DNA from: a bacterium
Lineage (GTDB): Archaea; Thermoproteota; Nitrososphaeria; Nitrososphaerales; CADDZS01
Reading direction: 5' to 3'
Assembly: GCA_027310845.1 (NCBI GenBank)
Contig: DAIDAB010000002.1
Location: forward strand, 1-18,940
Length of the DNA: 18,940 bases
Shown here: positions 6,797-14,217 of the stretch, piece after piece
Layout: each line of letters starts with the position of its first letter
How positions within the stretch are numbered: the first letter of the stretch is position 1
Notes under the pieces: model-generated
The model's database searches: none
Told to the model about the DNA's origin: nothing
What the model saw: only the letters and a program-made list of their open reading frames with translations
Position numbers and translations under genes: made by a program

Positions 6797-6820
6797 TTAT
6801 GGCATATGTTATGGCCCATT
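6797..6820 (+). repeat. Tandem 12-bp repeat TTATGGCATATG / TTATGGCCCATT
   Basis: Two adjacent 12-bp units share TTATGGC and have the same phase. Together with the inverted copy at 6730-6740 they make three TTATGGC elements within 85 bp. A regulator-binding role is inferred. Confidence 0.4.
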
Positions 6821-6845
6821 AGCTAGTAATTGTGGCAGATTCGAC

Positions 6846-6874
6846 CGGATAAACTGGTTATTGCCTGATATCCG
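6846..6874. repeat. Potential hairpin CGGATA ... TATCCG
   Basis: A perfect 6-bp stem with a 17-nt loop that contains a short GG/CC pairing. It is isolated and has no T-run. It may be an RNA structure or chance. Confidence 0.25.
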
Positions 6875-6970
6875 AATTCAGGTTTGGCGCTCTTCTTTGC
6901 AAACGTATTCATGCAAAAAGCTAGATCAGTTGCACGATGAAAATGAGATAGAATATTCGCAGCGAGTCTC

Positions 6971-6978
6971 TTTAAAAT
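6971..6978 (+). promoter_or_regulatory. TATA-like TTTAAAAT
   Basis: A good archaeal TATA match that would start plus-strand transcription near 7000. No gene-sized ORF follows closely, so it would give either a long leader to the DAHP synthase gene or a short non-coding RNA. Confidence 0.3.
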
Positions 6979-7068
6979 GAGAAAACAGTGAACCAGTCGA
7001 AAGCTTGTTGAGAACGAATAGGGCTGCGAATCAAGTCATTAGCTCCCATACAATGCGTCACAGTCGAA

Positions 7069-7076
7069 TTTAATAA
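7069..7076 (+). promoter_or_regulatory. TATA-like TTTAATAA, candidate promoter of the aroG-aroB unit
   Basis: It predicts a start near 7098, about 10 nt before the 19-codon leader ORF and about 195 nt before the DAHP synthase ATG. A weaker A/T-rich site (AGAATATTCGAA) near 7198-7209 could be a closer promoter. Confidence 0.35.
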
Positions 7077-7108
7077 GGCCTTTATTGCAGGCTCATTCGA
7101 TTGCAGTG

Positions 7109-7168
7109 ATGCTCTGCCAATACGGAAAGCCCGCGTTGGGCCACATTACTTTTCCGTTCTTTTACTAG
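7109..7168 (+). CDS. Possible leader peptide rich in Phe/Tyr upstream of DAHP synthase
   Basis: The 19-codon frame reads MLCQYGKPALGHITFPFFY and then TAG. Five of 19 residues are Phe or Tyr, the end products of the pathway whose first enzyme is encoded downstream, and four of them are in the last five codons. Those codons form the 3' arm and T-rich tail of a potential hairpin (7123-7166). AGTGAT overlapping the ATG is a poor Shine-Dalgarno match. This layout resembles a bacterial attenuation leader, but a T-rich tract will encode Phe by chance and translated attenuators are not well known in archaea. Treat it as a hypothesis. Confidence 0.2.
   Translation: MLCQYGKPALGHITFPFFY
7123..7166 (+). 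terminator. Hairpin with T-rich tail, possible attenuator or terminator
   Basis: CGGAAAGCCC (7123-7132) can pair with GGGC (7138-7141) and, after a 9-nt bulge, with TTTCCG (7151-7156). The tail TTCTTTTACT follows. A T-rich stretch is what archaeal RNA polymerase needs to terminate. The bulge weakens the stem, so confidence is low. Confidence 0.25.
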
Positions 7169-7292
7169 AAACCTCTGCGCAGCCTAGCATCTTGCAGCAG
7201 AATATTCGAATTTCTCAAGAGAGGAAACTGATCCAAAATTGTTCCAACAAATCGAAACAATCCAAACCGCGACAAGAGAGGGATAGAAGACA

Positions 7293-8360
7293 ATGAGCAT
7301 CGTAATGAAACCAAGCGCAAGCAAGGACCAGGTGACTGAAGTGGTGAAAATGATCAGATCGTCTGGCCTCAAGGTGGATGTCTCTTCTGGGCAGTTCCAG
7401 ACAGTGATCGGAATCATAGGTGACGAGAAGAAGATCAATTTTGATCAAGTCAAATCGATGCCTGGAGTCTACGACGCGATTCAGATTCAAGTTCCCTACA
7501 GATTGATGAGTCGCACATACATCAGGCAGAATGTGTCCGTGAAGGTGAAGGGCATCACGATAGGCGAGGAGAATGAACCTGTGTATATGGCAGGGCCTTG
7601 TTCCATCGAGAGCTACGAGCAGCTCTATAGAATCGGAAAGAGCGTGAAAGAAGCAGGAGCACATATCCTTCGTGGTGGAGCTTACAAGCCAAGAACCTCG
7701 GTCCATTCTTTCCAAGGGCTGGGACTTGCAGGCCTGAAACACCTTCAAAACGTCGGAAAGGATCTCGACATTCCCACAGTGACAGAGGTGAGAAGTGAGG
7801 TTGACGTGAAAGCTGTTGCCAAGTACGCCGACGTTATACAGATAGGAACGCGCAATATGTACAACCAGGATCTGATCGAGGCTGCGGCAAGAGAGGAGAA
7901 GCCGATACTCTTCAAGCGGAACTTCTCAGCGCAGATCGACGAATACCTGAGCTTTGCAGAGCGTATTATCGCAAACGGTAACAAAAAAATCATCCTTTGC
8001 GAAAGGGGAATAAGCCCTCTTGGAGGCTCTTTCAAGAATCAGACAAGGTTCACGCTTGACCTAAACGCCGTTCCAGTGCTCAGAAAGGAAACACCTTTTC
8101 CCATAATAGTAGATCCGAGCCACGGAACTGGAAGAAAGGATCTGATACTGCCGATGAGCAGGGCCGCGATCGCAAGTGGAGCGCATGGGTTGATGATCGA
8201 GGTACACGACAGGCCGCATGACGCGCTAAGCGACGCAAACCAGTCTATCCAGCCAGGACAGCTCGTAGAGATTATCAAGATGTGCAACCTGATCTACAAG
8301 ACAATCTCCGAGAGTGAAGCACCATTCTCAAGTGACTTGAATGGGAATGGGCACAGTTAG
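7293..8360 (+). CDS. aroG: 3-Deoxy-D-arabino-heptulosonate 7-phosphate (DAHP) synthase, type I-beta with regulatory domain
   Basis: A 355-residue enzyme for the first shikimate step, condensing phosphoenolpyruvate with erythrose 4-phosphate. Residues 1-70 look like the ferredoxin-like domain (MSIVMKPSASKDQVTEVV...) that gives Phe/Tyr feedback control in the Thermotoga-type enzyme. The catalytic barrel follows. Likely metal ligands are Cys103 (AGPCSIES), His277 (DPSHGTG), Glu303 (IEVHDRP) and Asp314 (LSDANQS). KPRTS (132-136) and the Lys-Arg of FKRNF (208-209) contact substrate. The length is typical of the two-domain form. ATG 7293 is chosen because GAGGGAT lies about 8 nt upstream and residues start directly at the regulatory domain. 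The stop overlaps aroB by 20 nt, so the pair is translationally linked. Symbols aroF/aroG are used interchangeably for this class. Confidence 0.95.
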   Translation: MSIVMKPSASKDQVTEVVKMIRSSGLKVDVSSGQFQTVIGIIGDEKKINFDQVKSMPGVYDAIQIQVPYRLMSRTYIRQNVSVKVKGITIGEENEPVYMAGPCSIESYEQLYRIGKSVKEAGAHILRGGAYKPRTSVHSFQGLGLAGLKHLQNVGKDLDIPTVTEVRSEVDVKAVAKYADVIQIGTRNMYNQDLIEAAAREEKPILFKRNFSAQIDEYLSFAERIIANGNKKIILCERGISPLGGSFKNQTRFTLDLNAVPVLRKETPFPIIVDPSHGTGRKDLILPMSRAAIASGAHGLMIEVHDRPHDALSDANQSIQPGQLVEIIKMCNLIYKTISESEAPFSSDLNGNGHS

Positions 8361-9450
8361 GCTTTCCCTTACAACCAAGGGAAGCTCCGCTGCATGTGAG
8401 ATTCTGATCAAGGAAGAATTGCTTAGCAGGTTACGAGCTTCTATCGAATCCCTTCTCGAAGATGAAGTAAGCTCGATCGTAGTCATCACCGATTCGAACG
8501 TACGCAAGATATATGGAAATCAACTCAGAAGAGATCTTTCAAAACTAGCAAAGACACATCTGGTTTCGTTCAAGGCCGGCGAGAGCAGCAAGACACTTGA
8601 GACCGCAACTATACTTCTTTCGAAACTTGCCGCCCTCGATTTGGATAGGAAGGGAATCGTAGTCTCCCTGGGCGGAGGAGTCGTTGGAGATCTCGCAGGT
8701 TTTGTGGCCTCAGTCTACAAGAGGGGAATCAAATACTTCCAGGTTCCCACTACACTGCTAGCTCAGGTTGACAGCAGCATTGGTGGAAAAACCGGAGTAG
8801 ATTCAGAGTGGGGGAAAAATCAGATTGGGACCTTCTACTACCCACGTGGCGTCCTAATCGATCCACTGGCATTGAAGACACTTCCAAACTCAGAACTGAT
8901 CAATGGCCTAGGAGAGATTATCAAATACTCGGTGATTGCGAACAGGAGAATGTTCGAGCGGTTAGCCAAATCCAGACTGGATTCGGCAGAGGTGCTCAGC
9001 CGATTTATCCCAGAGTGCTGCGCGATCAAGGTCGGCGTCGTTTCAAAGGATCCGAGTGAGCAGAACCTGCGTTCCGTTCTGAATTACGGCCACACGGTTG
9101 GACATGCATTGGAAGCAGAGTCGAATTATTCTCTATCTCATGGCAAATCAATCGTCTTAGGAATGCTTGCGGAAGGCTGGATCTCAAGGCAGTTGGGTTC
9201 TTTTAATCAAGATGACTATGAAGAGCAGCAAGCATTAATTCAAAGTCTTGGCGTTTCGGCAGATCTGCCTAATCTAGATGAAAACAAGCTCGTGAGACTT
9301 GCGCTTGCAGATAAGAAGAGCTCCTCAGGAGTAATCAGAATGAGCCTTCCCGAAAGGATAGGAAAGATGCATACAACAAAGAGTGGGAGCTTTAGGATCC
9401 CCGTTTCAACTGAGCTGTTCAAGCGCTCTTTGAGATATCTAGTCGCATGA
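8341..9450 (+). CDS. aroB: 3-Dehydroquinate synthase
   Basis: A 369-residue NAD+- and metal-dependent enzyme of the second shikimate step, converting DAHP to 3-dehydroquinate. Visible motifs: SLGGGVVGDLAGFVA (from residue 109) binds NAD; VPTTLLAQVDSSIGGKTGVD (135-154) is the family signature; the metal ligands are Glu192 (GLGEIIKY), His251 (NYGHTVGH) and His267 (LSHGKS). Length and order match the classical aroB, not the alternative archaeal AroB' aminating route, consistent with the classical DAHP synthase just upstream. ATG 8341 overlaps the aroG end by 20 nt; ATG 8347 is an alternative. The frame ends at 9450, facing the tyrA fusion on the opposite strand across about 100 bp. Confidence 0.96.
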   Translation: MGMGTVRLSLTTKGSSAACEILIKEELLSRLRASIESLLEDEVSSIVVITDSNVRKIYGNQLRRDLSKLAKTHLVSFKAGESSKTLETATILLSKLAALDLDRKGIVVSLGGGVVGDLAGFVASVYKRGIKYFQVPTTLLAQVDSSIGGKTGVDSEWGKNQIGTFYYPRGVLIDPLALKTLPNSELINGLGEIIKYSVIANRRMFERLAKSRLDSAEVLSRFIPECCAIKVGVVSKDPSEQNLRSVLNYGHTVGHALEAESNYSLSHGKSIVLGMLAEGWISRQLGSFNQDDYEEQQALIQSLGVSADLPNLDENKLVRLALADKKSSSGVIRMSLPERIGKMHTTKSGSFRIPVSTELFKRSLRYLVA

Positions 9451-9510
9451 GATAGAATTCGGTGTAAAGAGAATCGCAACATTCAATGGAAACTTTGGTG
9501 ATGTTAGGAA

Positions 9511-9517
9511 TATAAAT
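9511..9517. promoter_or_regulatory. TATAAAT in the aroB/tyrA convergent gap
   Basis: A good TATA match (GGAATATAAATCC) lies where two convergent genes meet and no promoter is expected. Plus-strand use would start near 9540 and make antisense RNA to tyrA; minus-strand use would run antisense to aroB. It may be chance A/T richness. Confidence 0.2.
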
Positions 9518-9553
9518 CCAATCGGCGTTAACTAGTTTCACACAGCTCATCAA

Positions 9554-10735
9554 TTACAGTGCTCGTCGTAAAGACTCGTATTCTCCACTGCGATCTTCCC
9601 CGCGGACTTTTGACAGCATTTCCCTTCTCTCGTCGAACAATTCGACAAATCGTGCATAGTCACTTTGGGAGATGATGGAGCGAAGTTCTGACTGAGATTT
9701 CTCGATCTGCTTCAGCATCTTTTGATTATGTTTGTTCGTGGATTGGATTTCATAGTAGACTTCTGCACTTTCGGAAAGCACTCTCCTAGCAATCTGGATA
9801 AAGCTCTCAAAAGTCGGCGAGCTGATGCCTTTGGGGATGACGTCTTTCTCTCTCAAAACAATGTCTGCGAAGGTTAGAGCAAGCACATGAGGAAGAGAAA
9901 GGAGAAGTGTCATGAGCTTATCATGTTCGTTTGGATCAAGATTTGAAATCGCAAAGTGCGGAAAAAGATGGCTGACAAATTCATCTTGCCCTCCAGACGC
10001 CATCACGATCATCGAATTTCTTGCAAATGGATCCGCCGAGGCTCCAAAGAGCGGGTGGATGGAGTAGATTTCAACGTTCTGACTGTGCCTTTTGATTCCT
10101 CCGATAACTCTCTGCTTCACAGAGGAGATCTCGATGATTCGCATCTTTCTCTCGCCAGCGTGTTTTGCAAGAAGATTTGTCACAGAAGCCGTTTTGCCTA
10201 TTGGTACAGCGACGACAATCAAGTCAGAATCTTCTATTACTTCTAGACTTTCAGAAAATCTACACGCGAGCTCCTTTGCTCTTCTTTTCCCAAACTTTCT
10301 GTCGTCATCAAAAAGCAGGACACTTGTGCGAAGCGACTTGAAGTAGCCTGCAAACCATCCACCCATCCTTCCGGCGCCGATTATTCCCACGCGGCTCACG
10401 CCGTGGGCGGCAAGATACTTCCTGATCTTATCAAGATAAATCGCTTTTCTCTGAACGGATTTGGATGACTCGACAAGCGCTTTTGTTATCTCTCCTGATA
10501 GCATTGGATCGAGTCCGATGTTTTTCGAGTACTTTTTCATAGAGCTCACAAGTCTTGATTCGATGCCTACATTCTCAATTGGAATCGCTGTTGATTCCTT
10601 GACAAGAGCTACTTTGCGAGAGAGATTCTGCCTTGCCTTTGCGAGATCAAGGATTGACCTTGTGACTTGCTGTATCTCTACTCTTAGGTGGTCTAGATCC
10701 TTCTTTGAACGAGCAGTAGTTCTCTTATCTTTCAA
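9554..10735 (-). CDS. tyrA: Chorismate mutase-prephenate dehydrogenase fusion
   Basis: A 393-residue bifunctional enzyme that turns chorismate into prephenate and then 4-hydroxyphenylpyruvate, on the way to tyrosine. The N-terminal AroQ-type mutase (about 12-100) shows LRVEIQQVTRSILDLAKAR, VALVKES and E59, with likely active residues Arg18, Arg35, Lys46 and Gln95. The dehydrogenase begins at VGIIGAGRMGG (116-126), an NAD(P) Rossmann motif; IEISSVK, then His227 in YSIHPLFG and His271 in NEHDKLM, match the active site of the family. The last 80 residues are helical. Start TTG 10735 is the only good start before the mutase domain; no Shine-Dalgarno site is seen. It is 30 nt after aroC and is the last gene of the minus-strand series. 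Confidence 0.92.
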   Translation of the reverse strand: MKDKRTTARSKKDLDHLRVEIQQVTRSILDLAKARQNLSRKVALVKESTAIPIENVGIESRLVSSMKKYSKNIGLDPMLSGEITKALVESSKSVQRKAIYLDKIRKYLAAHGVSRVGIIGAGRMGGWFAGYFKSLRTSVLLFDDDRKFGKRRAKELACRFSESLEVIEDSDLIVVAVPIGKTASVTNLLAKHAGERKMRIIEISSVKQRVIGGIKRHSQNVEIYSIHPLFGASADPFARNSMIVMASGGQDEFVSHLFPHFAISNLDPNEHDKLMTLLLSLPHVLALTFADIVLREKDVIPKGISSPTFESFIQIARRVLSESAEVYYEIQSTNKHNQKMLKQIEKSQSELRSIISQSDYARFVELFDERREMLSKVRGEDRSGEYESLRRAL

Positions 10736-10765
10736 TGGCTTTTCGCAACAACTCGGATAATCGCT

Positions 10766-11878
10766 CTAACTACTTTTCAATACTTTGGGGATGAAGCCAC
10801 CCTGTATCGCAAGATCGGCCAGGACGCAGGAAGTCATCGCCTCTATGACGGGAACTGCTCTTGGCACAACCGTCGGATCGTGCCTTCCTGGAACAATCAG
10901 GCGATCTTCCTTCTTTGTGGAGAGATCAAGCGTGTCCTGGGGCTTGGCTATTGATGAAGCTGGCTTGAACGCGGTTCGGAACACAACTGGCATTCCGTTG
11001 GACAGCCCTCCCAAGATCCCACCAGAGTTGTTTGTCTTTGTCACGACTCTCCCCGCATTCATCTCGTAGACATCGTTGTTCTGCGAACCCCTCGATCTTG
11101 TCCCAGCAAATCCCGAGCCAAATTCAATCCCTTTGACAGCAGGTATTGAGAAAATCGCTTTGCTCAGCTCCGACTCGATTGAGGAAAAGACCGGTTCGCC
11201 GACTCCGACTGGGAGGTTAGGCACATTGCACTCAACTATTCCTCCAAGCGAGTCTCCTTTTCCCCTCTCCTCAATTATGAGATCTTTCATTTTCTGCGCA
11301 GCCGCGCCGTCTGGACAGCGCACTTCGTTTGAGTACCTCTTGCTCACTATTTCCTCAATGGTCATTTTGGAAATATCTGCACGTATTCCTCCGAGCTCAA
11401 GTGTGTATGCGTAGACCTTGACTGACATAGTCTCTAAGAGGAGCTTCTGCGCAAGAGCTCCAGCCATGACAAAGCCGGCAGTGATCCGTCCAGAGAACCT
11501 CCCACCGCCCCTGAAATCGTTCATTTTGGCATATTTTACAAACGCAGGATAATCTGCGTGGCCCGGCCTTGGAATATTGACGAACTTGTCATAGTCTGAG
11601 CTTCTTGTGTCAGAGTTCCATATGAGCATGCAGACAGGAGCCCCTGTGGTCTTTCCGTGGAACACTCCGGAGAGTAACTCGACCCTATCGGCCTCCGACC
11701 TCTGTGTTGTTACTATTGACTGCCCCGGCTTTCTCAAATCGAGTTGCTTTTGGATTTCCGCTTCAGAGATTTCAAGCCCAGTCGGGCAGCCGTCAACGAC
11801 TACGCCTACACATCTTCCATGGCTTTCTCCAAAACAGGTGACCGCAAAAGCGCTTCCGATTGTGTTTGGAAGTCCCAT
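10766..11878 (-). CDS. aroC: Chorismate synthase
   Basis: A 370-residue reduced-FMN-dependent enzyme of the last shikimate step, EPSP to chorismate. The signatures are all present: GESHG (17-21, with His20), RPGHADYPA, DFRGGGRFSGRITAG, FAGTRSRGSQNND, NNSGGILGGLSNG and RHDPTVVPRAVPVIEAM. Length is standard. ATG 11878 follows the aroA stop by one base (TAAGATG), and GGAGG at 11890-11894 is 11 nt upstream, so initiation is probably coupled to aroA translation. Nothing in the motifs appears broken. A flavin reductase partner is not seen in the window. Confidence 0.97.
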   Translation of the reverse strand: MGLPNTIGSAFAVTCFGESHGRCVGVVVDGCPTGLEISEAEIQKQLDLRKPGQSIVTTQRSEADRVELLSGVFHGKTTGAPVCMLIWNSDTRSSDYDKFVNIPRPGHADYPAFVKYAKMNDFRGGGRFSGRITAGFVMAGALAQKLLLETMSVKVYAYTLELGGIRADISKMTIEEIVSKRYSNEVRCPDGAAAQKMKDLIIEERGKGDSLGGIVECNVPNLPVGVGEPVFSSIESELSKAIFSIPAVKGIEFGSGFAGTRSRGSQNNDVYEMNAGRVVTKTNNSGGILGGLSNGMPVVFRTAFKPASSIAKPQDTLDLSTKKEDRLIVPGRHDPTVVPRAVPVIEAMTSCVLADLAIQGGFIPKVLKSS

Positions 11879-11879
11879 C

Positions 11880-13271
11880 TTAGGTTGCGCCTCCTCTTCT
11901 CACTATTTCAATCAGCCCTCTTTGGTGCAACAGTCGCTGAAGGTCTAAAACAAATTCCGGATATGATTTATTGACGCATGACGGGTCTGAGATCAAGACT
12001 TCCCCAAACCTCCCCGAGAGACTCGCAACTGTGAGCGCCATCAAGATTCTGTGGTCGTTCTCCGGGTCGAGGAGAATAGGTTTTCGGCGCAAAATTGCAT
12101 TTTTCGCTAGACTCGCAGCGAAAATCGTTATCGAGTCTTTTGTTTCCTTGGTGCGCACCCCGAGCTTTCGAAGCTCCCTTGAAATTGTGCTCAACCTGTC
12201 GCTTTCCTTGAATCTCAAATGAGCAACGTTTGTTATTTTCACCTTGGTCCCGATTGCAGCAGCTAGTCCAGAGACTATCGGGACCAGATCCGGGCAGCGT
12301 TTCATATTGAACACCAGAGGTCCAAGTGAGACTTCCTTTTTCTTTGGCTCGACCAAGACTGAGCCTTGAGATCTTGAGATATTTGCTCCAAACTTGCGCG
12401 AGATATCAAGAAAGGTTGCATCTGGCTGGGGAAGCCTGATGTCAACTCCCAAGAGATGGAGCTTGCCCTTGCAGGCGAGTGTCGCAGCAATGAGCGAGGC
12501 TGCTGAGCTCATGTCTCCTGGGATTTTGAAACTATTTGCCTTCGCCTTCTGATTTCCCTTGACTCGAAATCTCCATTTGGCGGCGTCTGCGCTGACTGCA
12601 AATCCAAAATGTTTCAGAACGGCAAACGTGGCTTCTATGTAAGGTTCGGAGACTAGTTTCGATGGCATGGCTACTCGGATAGTGGTGTCATTCTCCGCTT
12701 TAGTGCAAGCTATCAAAAGCGAAGAGATGAATTGAGAAGAGATCGATCCATCAACAATGCAGTTTCCTCCCTTGATTCCCTTGCCCTCCACTGCGACAGG
12801 CAGACAGCCATCCGAATGTTGCGAATAACATTCCACGCCTAATTGTCCCAATGCATCAAGCATTGGTTGCATAGGACGCTTCGAAAGCGAATTATCTCCT
12901 GTGATAATTGACCTCCCTCCGTCCTTTGCGAGTGCTGCAAAAGAAATCGCAAACCGCGCCGTCGTTCCAGATCCACCGACGAAGAGTGGTTCGCGAGAAC
13001 TTGAGATAGTCCCTGATTTTACTTGAATAGTCCCGCCTTCTTGCTTCTCGTCATTCTCCACTTTCATTCCAAGTAAAGTGAGGACTCGAATAGTGGCTGC
13101 GATGTCATCAGAAAACTCACTTTCACACCGATAAAGCTTCGACTCACCTTTGCACAGGGATGCAACGAAAAGCGCCCTGTGGAGGTAGCTCTTGCTAGGA
13201 GGAAGATGTAGAGAGCCGTAGAAATTCTTCGGGCGCTCTCCACTGATCCTCAGGAATTCTGTTTTGTTCAA
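11880..13271 (-). CDS. aroA: 5-Enolpyruvylshikimate-3-phosphate synthase
   Basis: A 463-residue enzyme of the sixth shikimate step, joining shikimate 3-phosphate and phosphoenolpyruvate. It has the two-domain inverse barrel. LPPSKSYLHRAL (23-34; Lys27, Ser28, Arg32) and VGGSGTTARF (98-107) are the substrate loops; PGDMSSAASLIAA, RFKESDRL and DPENDHRILMAL are the later conserved segments. The length is slightly above the usual 420-450. TTG 13271 is used: its TTGA overlaps the TGA of the upstream shikimate kinase gene by 4 nt, and GGAGG at 13283-13287 is 11 nt upstream. No ATG or GTG lies before the first conserved loop. Confidence 0.95.
   Translation of the reverse strand: MNKTEFLRISGERPKNFYGSLHLPPSKSYLHRALFVASLCKGESKLYRCESEFSDDIAATIRVLTLLGMKVENDEKQEGGTIQVKSGTISSSREPLFVGGSGTTARFAISFAALAKDGGRSIITGDNSLSKRPMQPMLDALGQLGVECYSQHSDGCLPVAVEGKGIKGGNCIVDGSISSQFISSLLIACTKAENDTTIRVAMPSKLVSEPYIEATFAVLKHFGFAVSADAAKWRFRVKGNQKAKANSFKIPGDMSSAASLIAATLACKGKLHLLGVDIRLPQPDATFLDISRKFGANISRSQGSVLVEPKKKEVSLGPLVFNMKRCPDLVPIVSGLAAAIGTKVKITNVAHLRFKESDRLSTISRELRKLGVRTKETKDSITIFAASLAKNAILRRKPILLDPENDHRILMALTVASLSGRFGEVLISDPSCVNKSYPEFVLDLQRLLHQRGLIEIVRRGGAT
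11890..11894 (-). promoter_or_regulatory. Shine-Dalgarno site GGAGG for aroC
   Basis: GGAGG (minus strand) is 11 nt before ATG 11878, within the end of aroA. The same motif at the same distance precedes aroA, which supports both starts. Confidence 0.55.
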
Positions 13272-14203
13272 CTACCAAAAAGCCTCCTCGGTTGCACGAC
13301 CTCAGTCCTGAGGACATCGATAGGTGATTCAGCTTCCTCCTTCCACCGTTTCTCTATGAAACGCGCCGCTTTGCTTGTTTGACAGAGTGCTGTGATTGCA
13401 GGTCCCTTTCCGCTTATCCCCGAGGCGGTTGCTCCTGCATCTATCGCTGAAGAGATTGGTTCAAAGGAATAGCCTAGGGCTGCGCACTGGATGATTGAAT
13501 TAAGTATCATGGCCTGAGCCACGAGCTCCTGCTTTGCAAATTCGAATGCCTTCAAGCTCTCCGCCTTAAATGAAGAGTATACCTTCGTGTCCACGCTACT
13601 TGTGTACTTCCTTTCCTTCTTTGGCACTCTTATCAGAACGATCTTTCCAAGTGATTCTGGGACACGAATCTGCCTGATCAATGTGAATTTCAAATTGTTT
13701 GTGAGTACCATACCCCCGAGTAGGCAGCCTGCAGCGTCGTCATACGCGCCGGTGATTGATGCTCCCGAATCCTTGGATGCAAGACAGGAGATCTTGAGAA
13801 TCTGCGCAGAGTCGAGTTTCTTAGAAAGTACTCCTGCAACAGCCTCAACAGATGCTATCGAGATTGCGCTTGAGCTCTTCAACCCTACTGCTGGAGGTAT
13901 CTCAGATTTTATTTTAAATGAGATCACCTTGTCCGCAGGGATAGTTGCTCTGAGGAATCTTTCTGTGTACCTTTTGCTTGTTTCAATGAGTCTGTGATGA
14001 TCTTTGAAACCGCTTTCGATGACAACTCCCCTTCTTGCTTCTCTGTTCAAACCCATTGGAATAGATTTCTTATCAACAAGTGTCGCCGTGATCTTGCATG
14101 TGAGATCGATTCCTATAGTCGACCCCTTTCCCGTGGTGAGCGCGTTGACGACAGAAATCGCGGAGTGGCTCTCCCCGATGATTTGCGCAAATGTTCGAGG
14201 CAA
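13268..14203 (-). CDS. aroK: Archaeal shikimate kinase (GHMP family)
   Basis: A 311-residue ATP-dependent kinase of the fifth step, shikimate to shikimate 3-phosphate. It is the archaeal GHMP-type enzyme, unrelated to bacterial P-loop AroK/AroL. The ATP loop is IPPAVGLKSSSAISIA (102-117), with GAYDDAAGC (152-160) and a third motif, GATASGISGKGPAI (257-270). The N-terminal SAISVVNALTTGKGSTIGIDL is typical of this subfamily rather than homoserine or mevalonate kinases. TTG 14203 is the only start before it. A weak AGGA lies 12 nt upstream. aroE stops 14 nt before this start, and the stop overlaps the aroA start by 4 nt. Confidence 0.93.
   Translation of the reverse strand: MPRTFAQIIGESHSAISVVNALTTGKGSTIGIDLTCKITATLVDKKSIPMGLNREARRGVVIESGFKDHHRLIETSKRYTERFLRATIPADKVISFKIKSEIPPAVGLKSSSAISIASVEAVAGVLSKKLDSAQILKISCLASKDSGASITGAYDDAAGCLLGGMVLTNNLKFTLIRQIRVPESLGKIVLIRVPKKERKYTSSVDTKVYSSFKAESLKAFEFAKQELVAQAMILNSIIQCAALGYSFEPISSAIDAGATASGISGKGPAITALCQTSKAARFIEKRWKEEAESPIDVLRTEVVQPRRLFGS
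13283..13287 (-). promoter_or_regulatory. Shine-Dalgarno site GGAGG supporting the TTG start of aroA
   Basis: GGAGG on the minus strand is 11 nt before TTG 13271 and lies in the last codons of the shikimate kinase gene. It favours this TTG as a true start. Confidence 0.55.
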
Positions 14204-14217
14204 GACTCTTGTGCTTC

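Larger units (their letters stand above)
6729..7292. other. Gene-free regulatory stretch before the DAHP synthase gene
   Basis: About 560 bp without a supported protein gene of ordinary size. From left to right it holds TTATGGC repeats near the DUF6659-like gene, a hairpin at 6846-6874, TATA-like sites at 6971-6978 and 7069-7076, a 19-codon ORF inside a hairpin (7109-7168), and a 5-2-5 inverted repeat TTGTTCCAACAA at 7239-7250 flanked by two copies of ATCCAAA (7231-7237, 7260-7266). I looked for tRNA arms and C/D boxes and found no convincing set. Confidence 0.7.

Noticed and set aside
6729..7292. tRNA or C/D-box RNA in the long intergenic stretch
   Set aside because: GATTCGACC and GTGATGC fragments were noticed, but no complete cloverleaf or paired C/D and C'/D' boxes could be assembled.
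7215..7748. 177-codon minus-strand ORF over the start of aroG
   Set aside because: His/Leu-rich shadow frame over a conserved DAHP synthase coding region; no motif or start signal.
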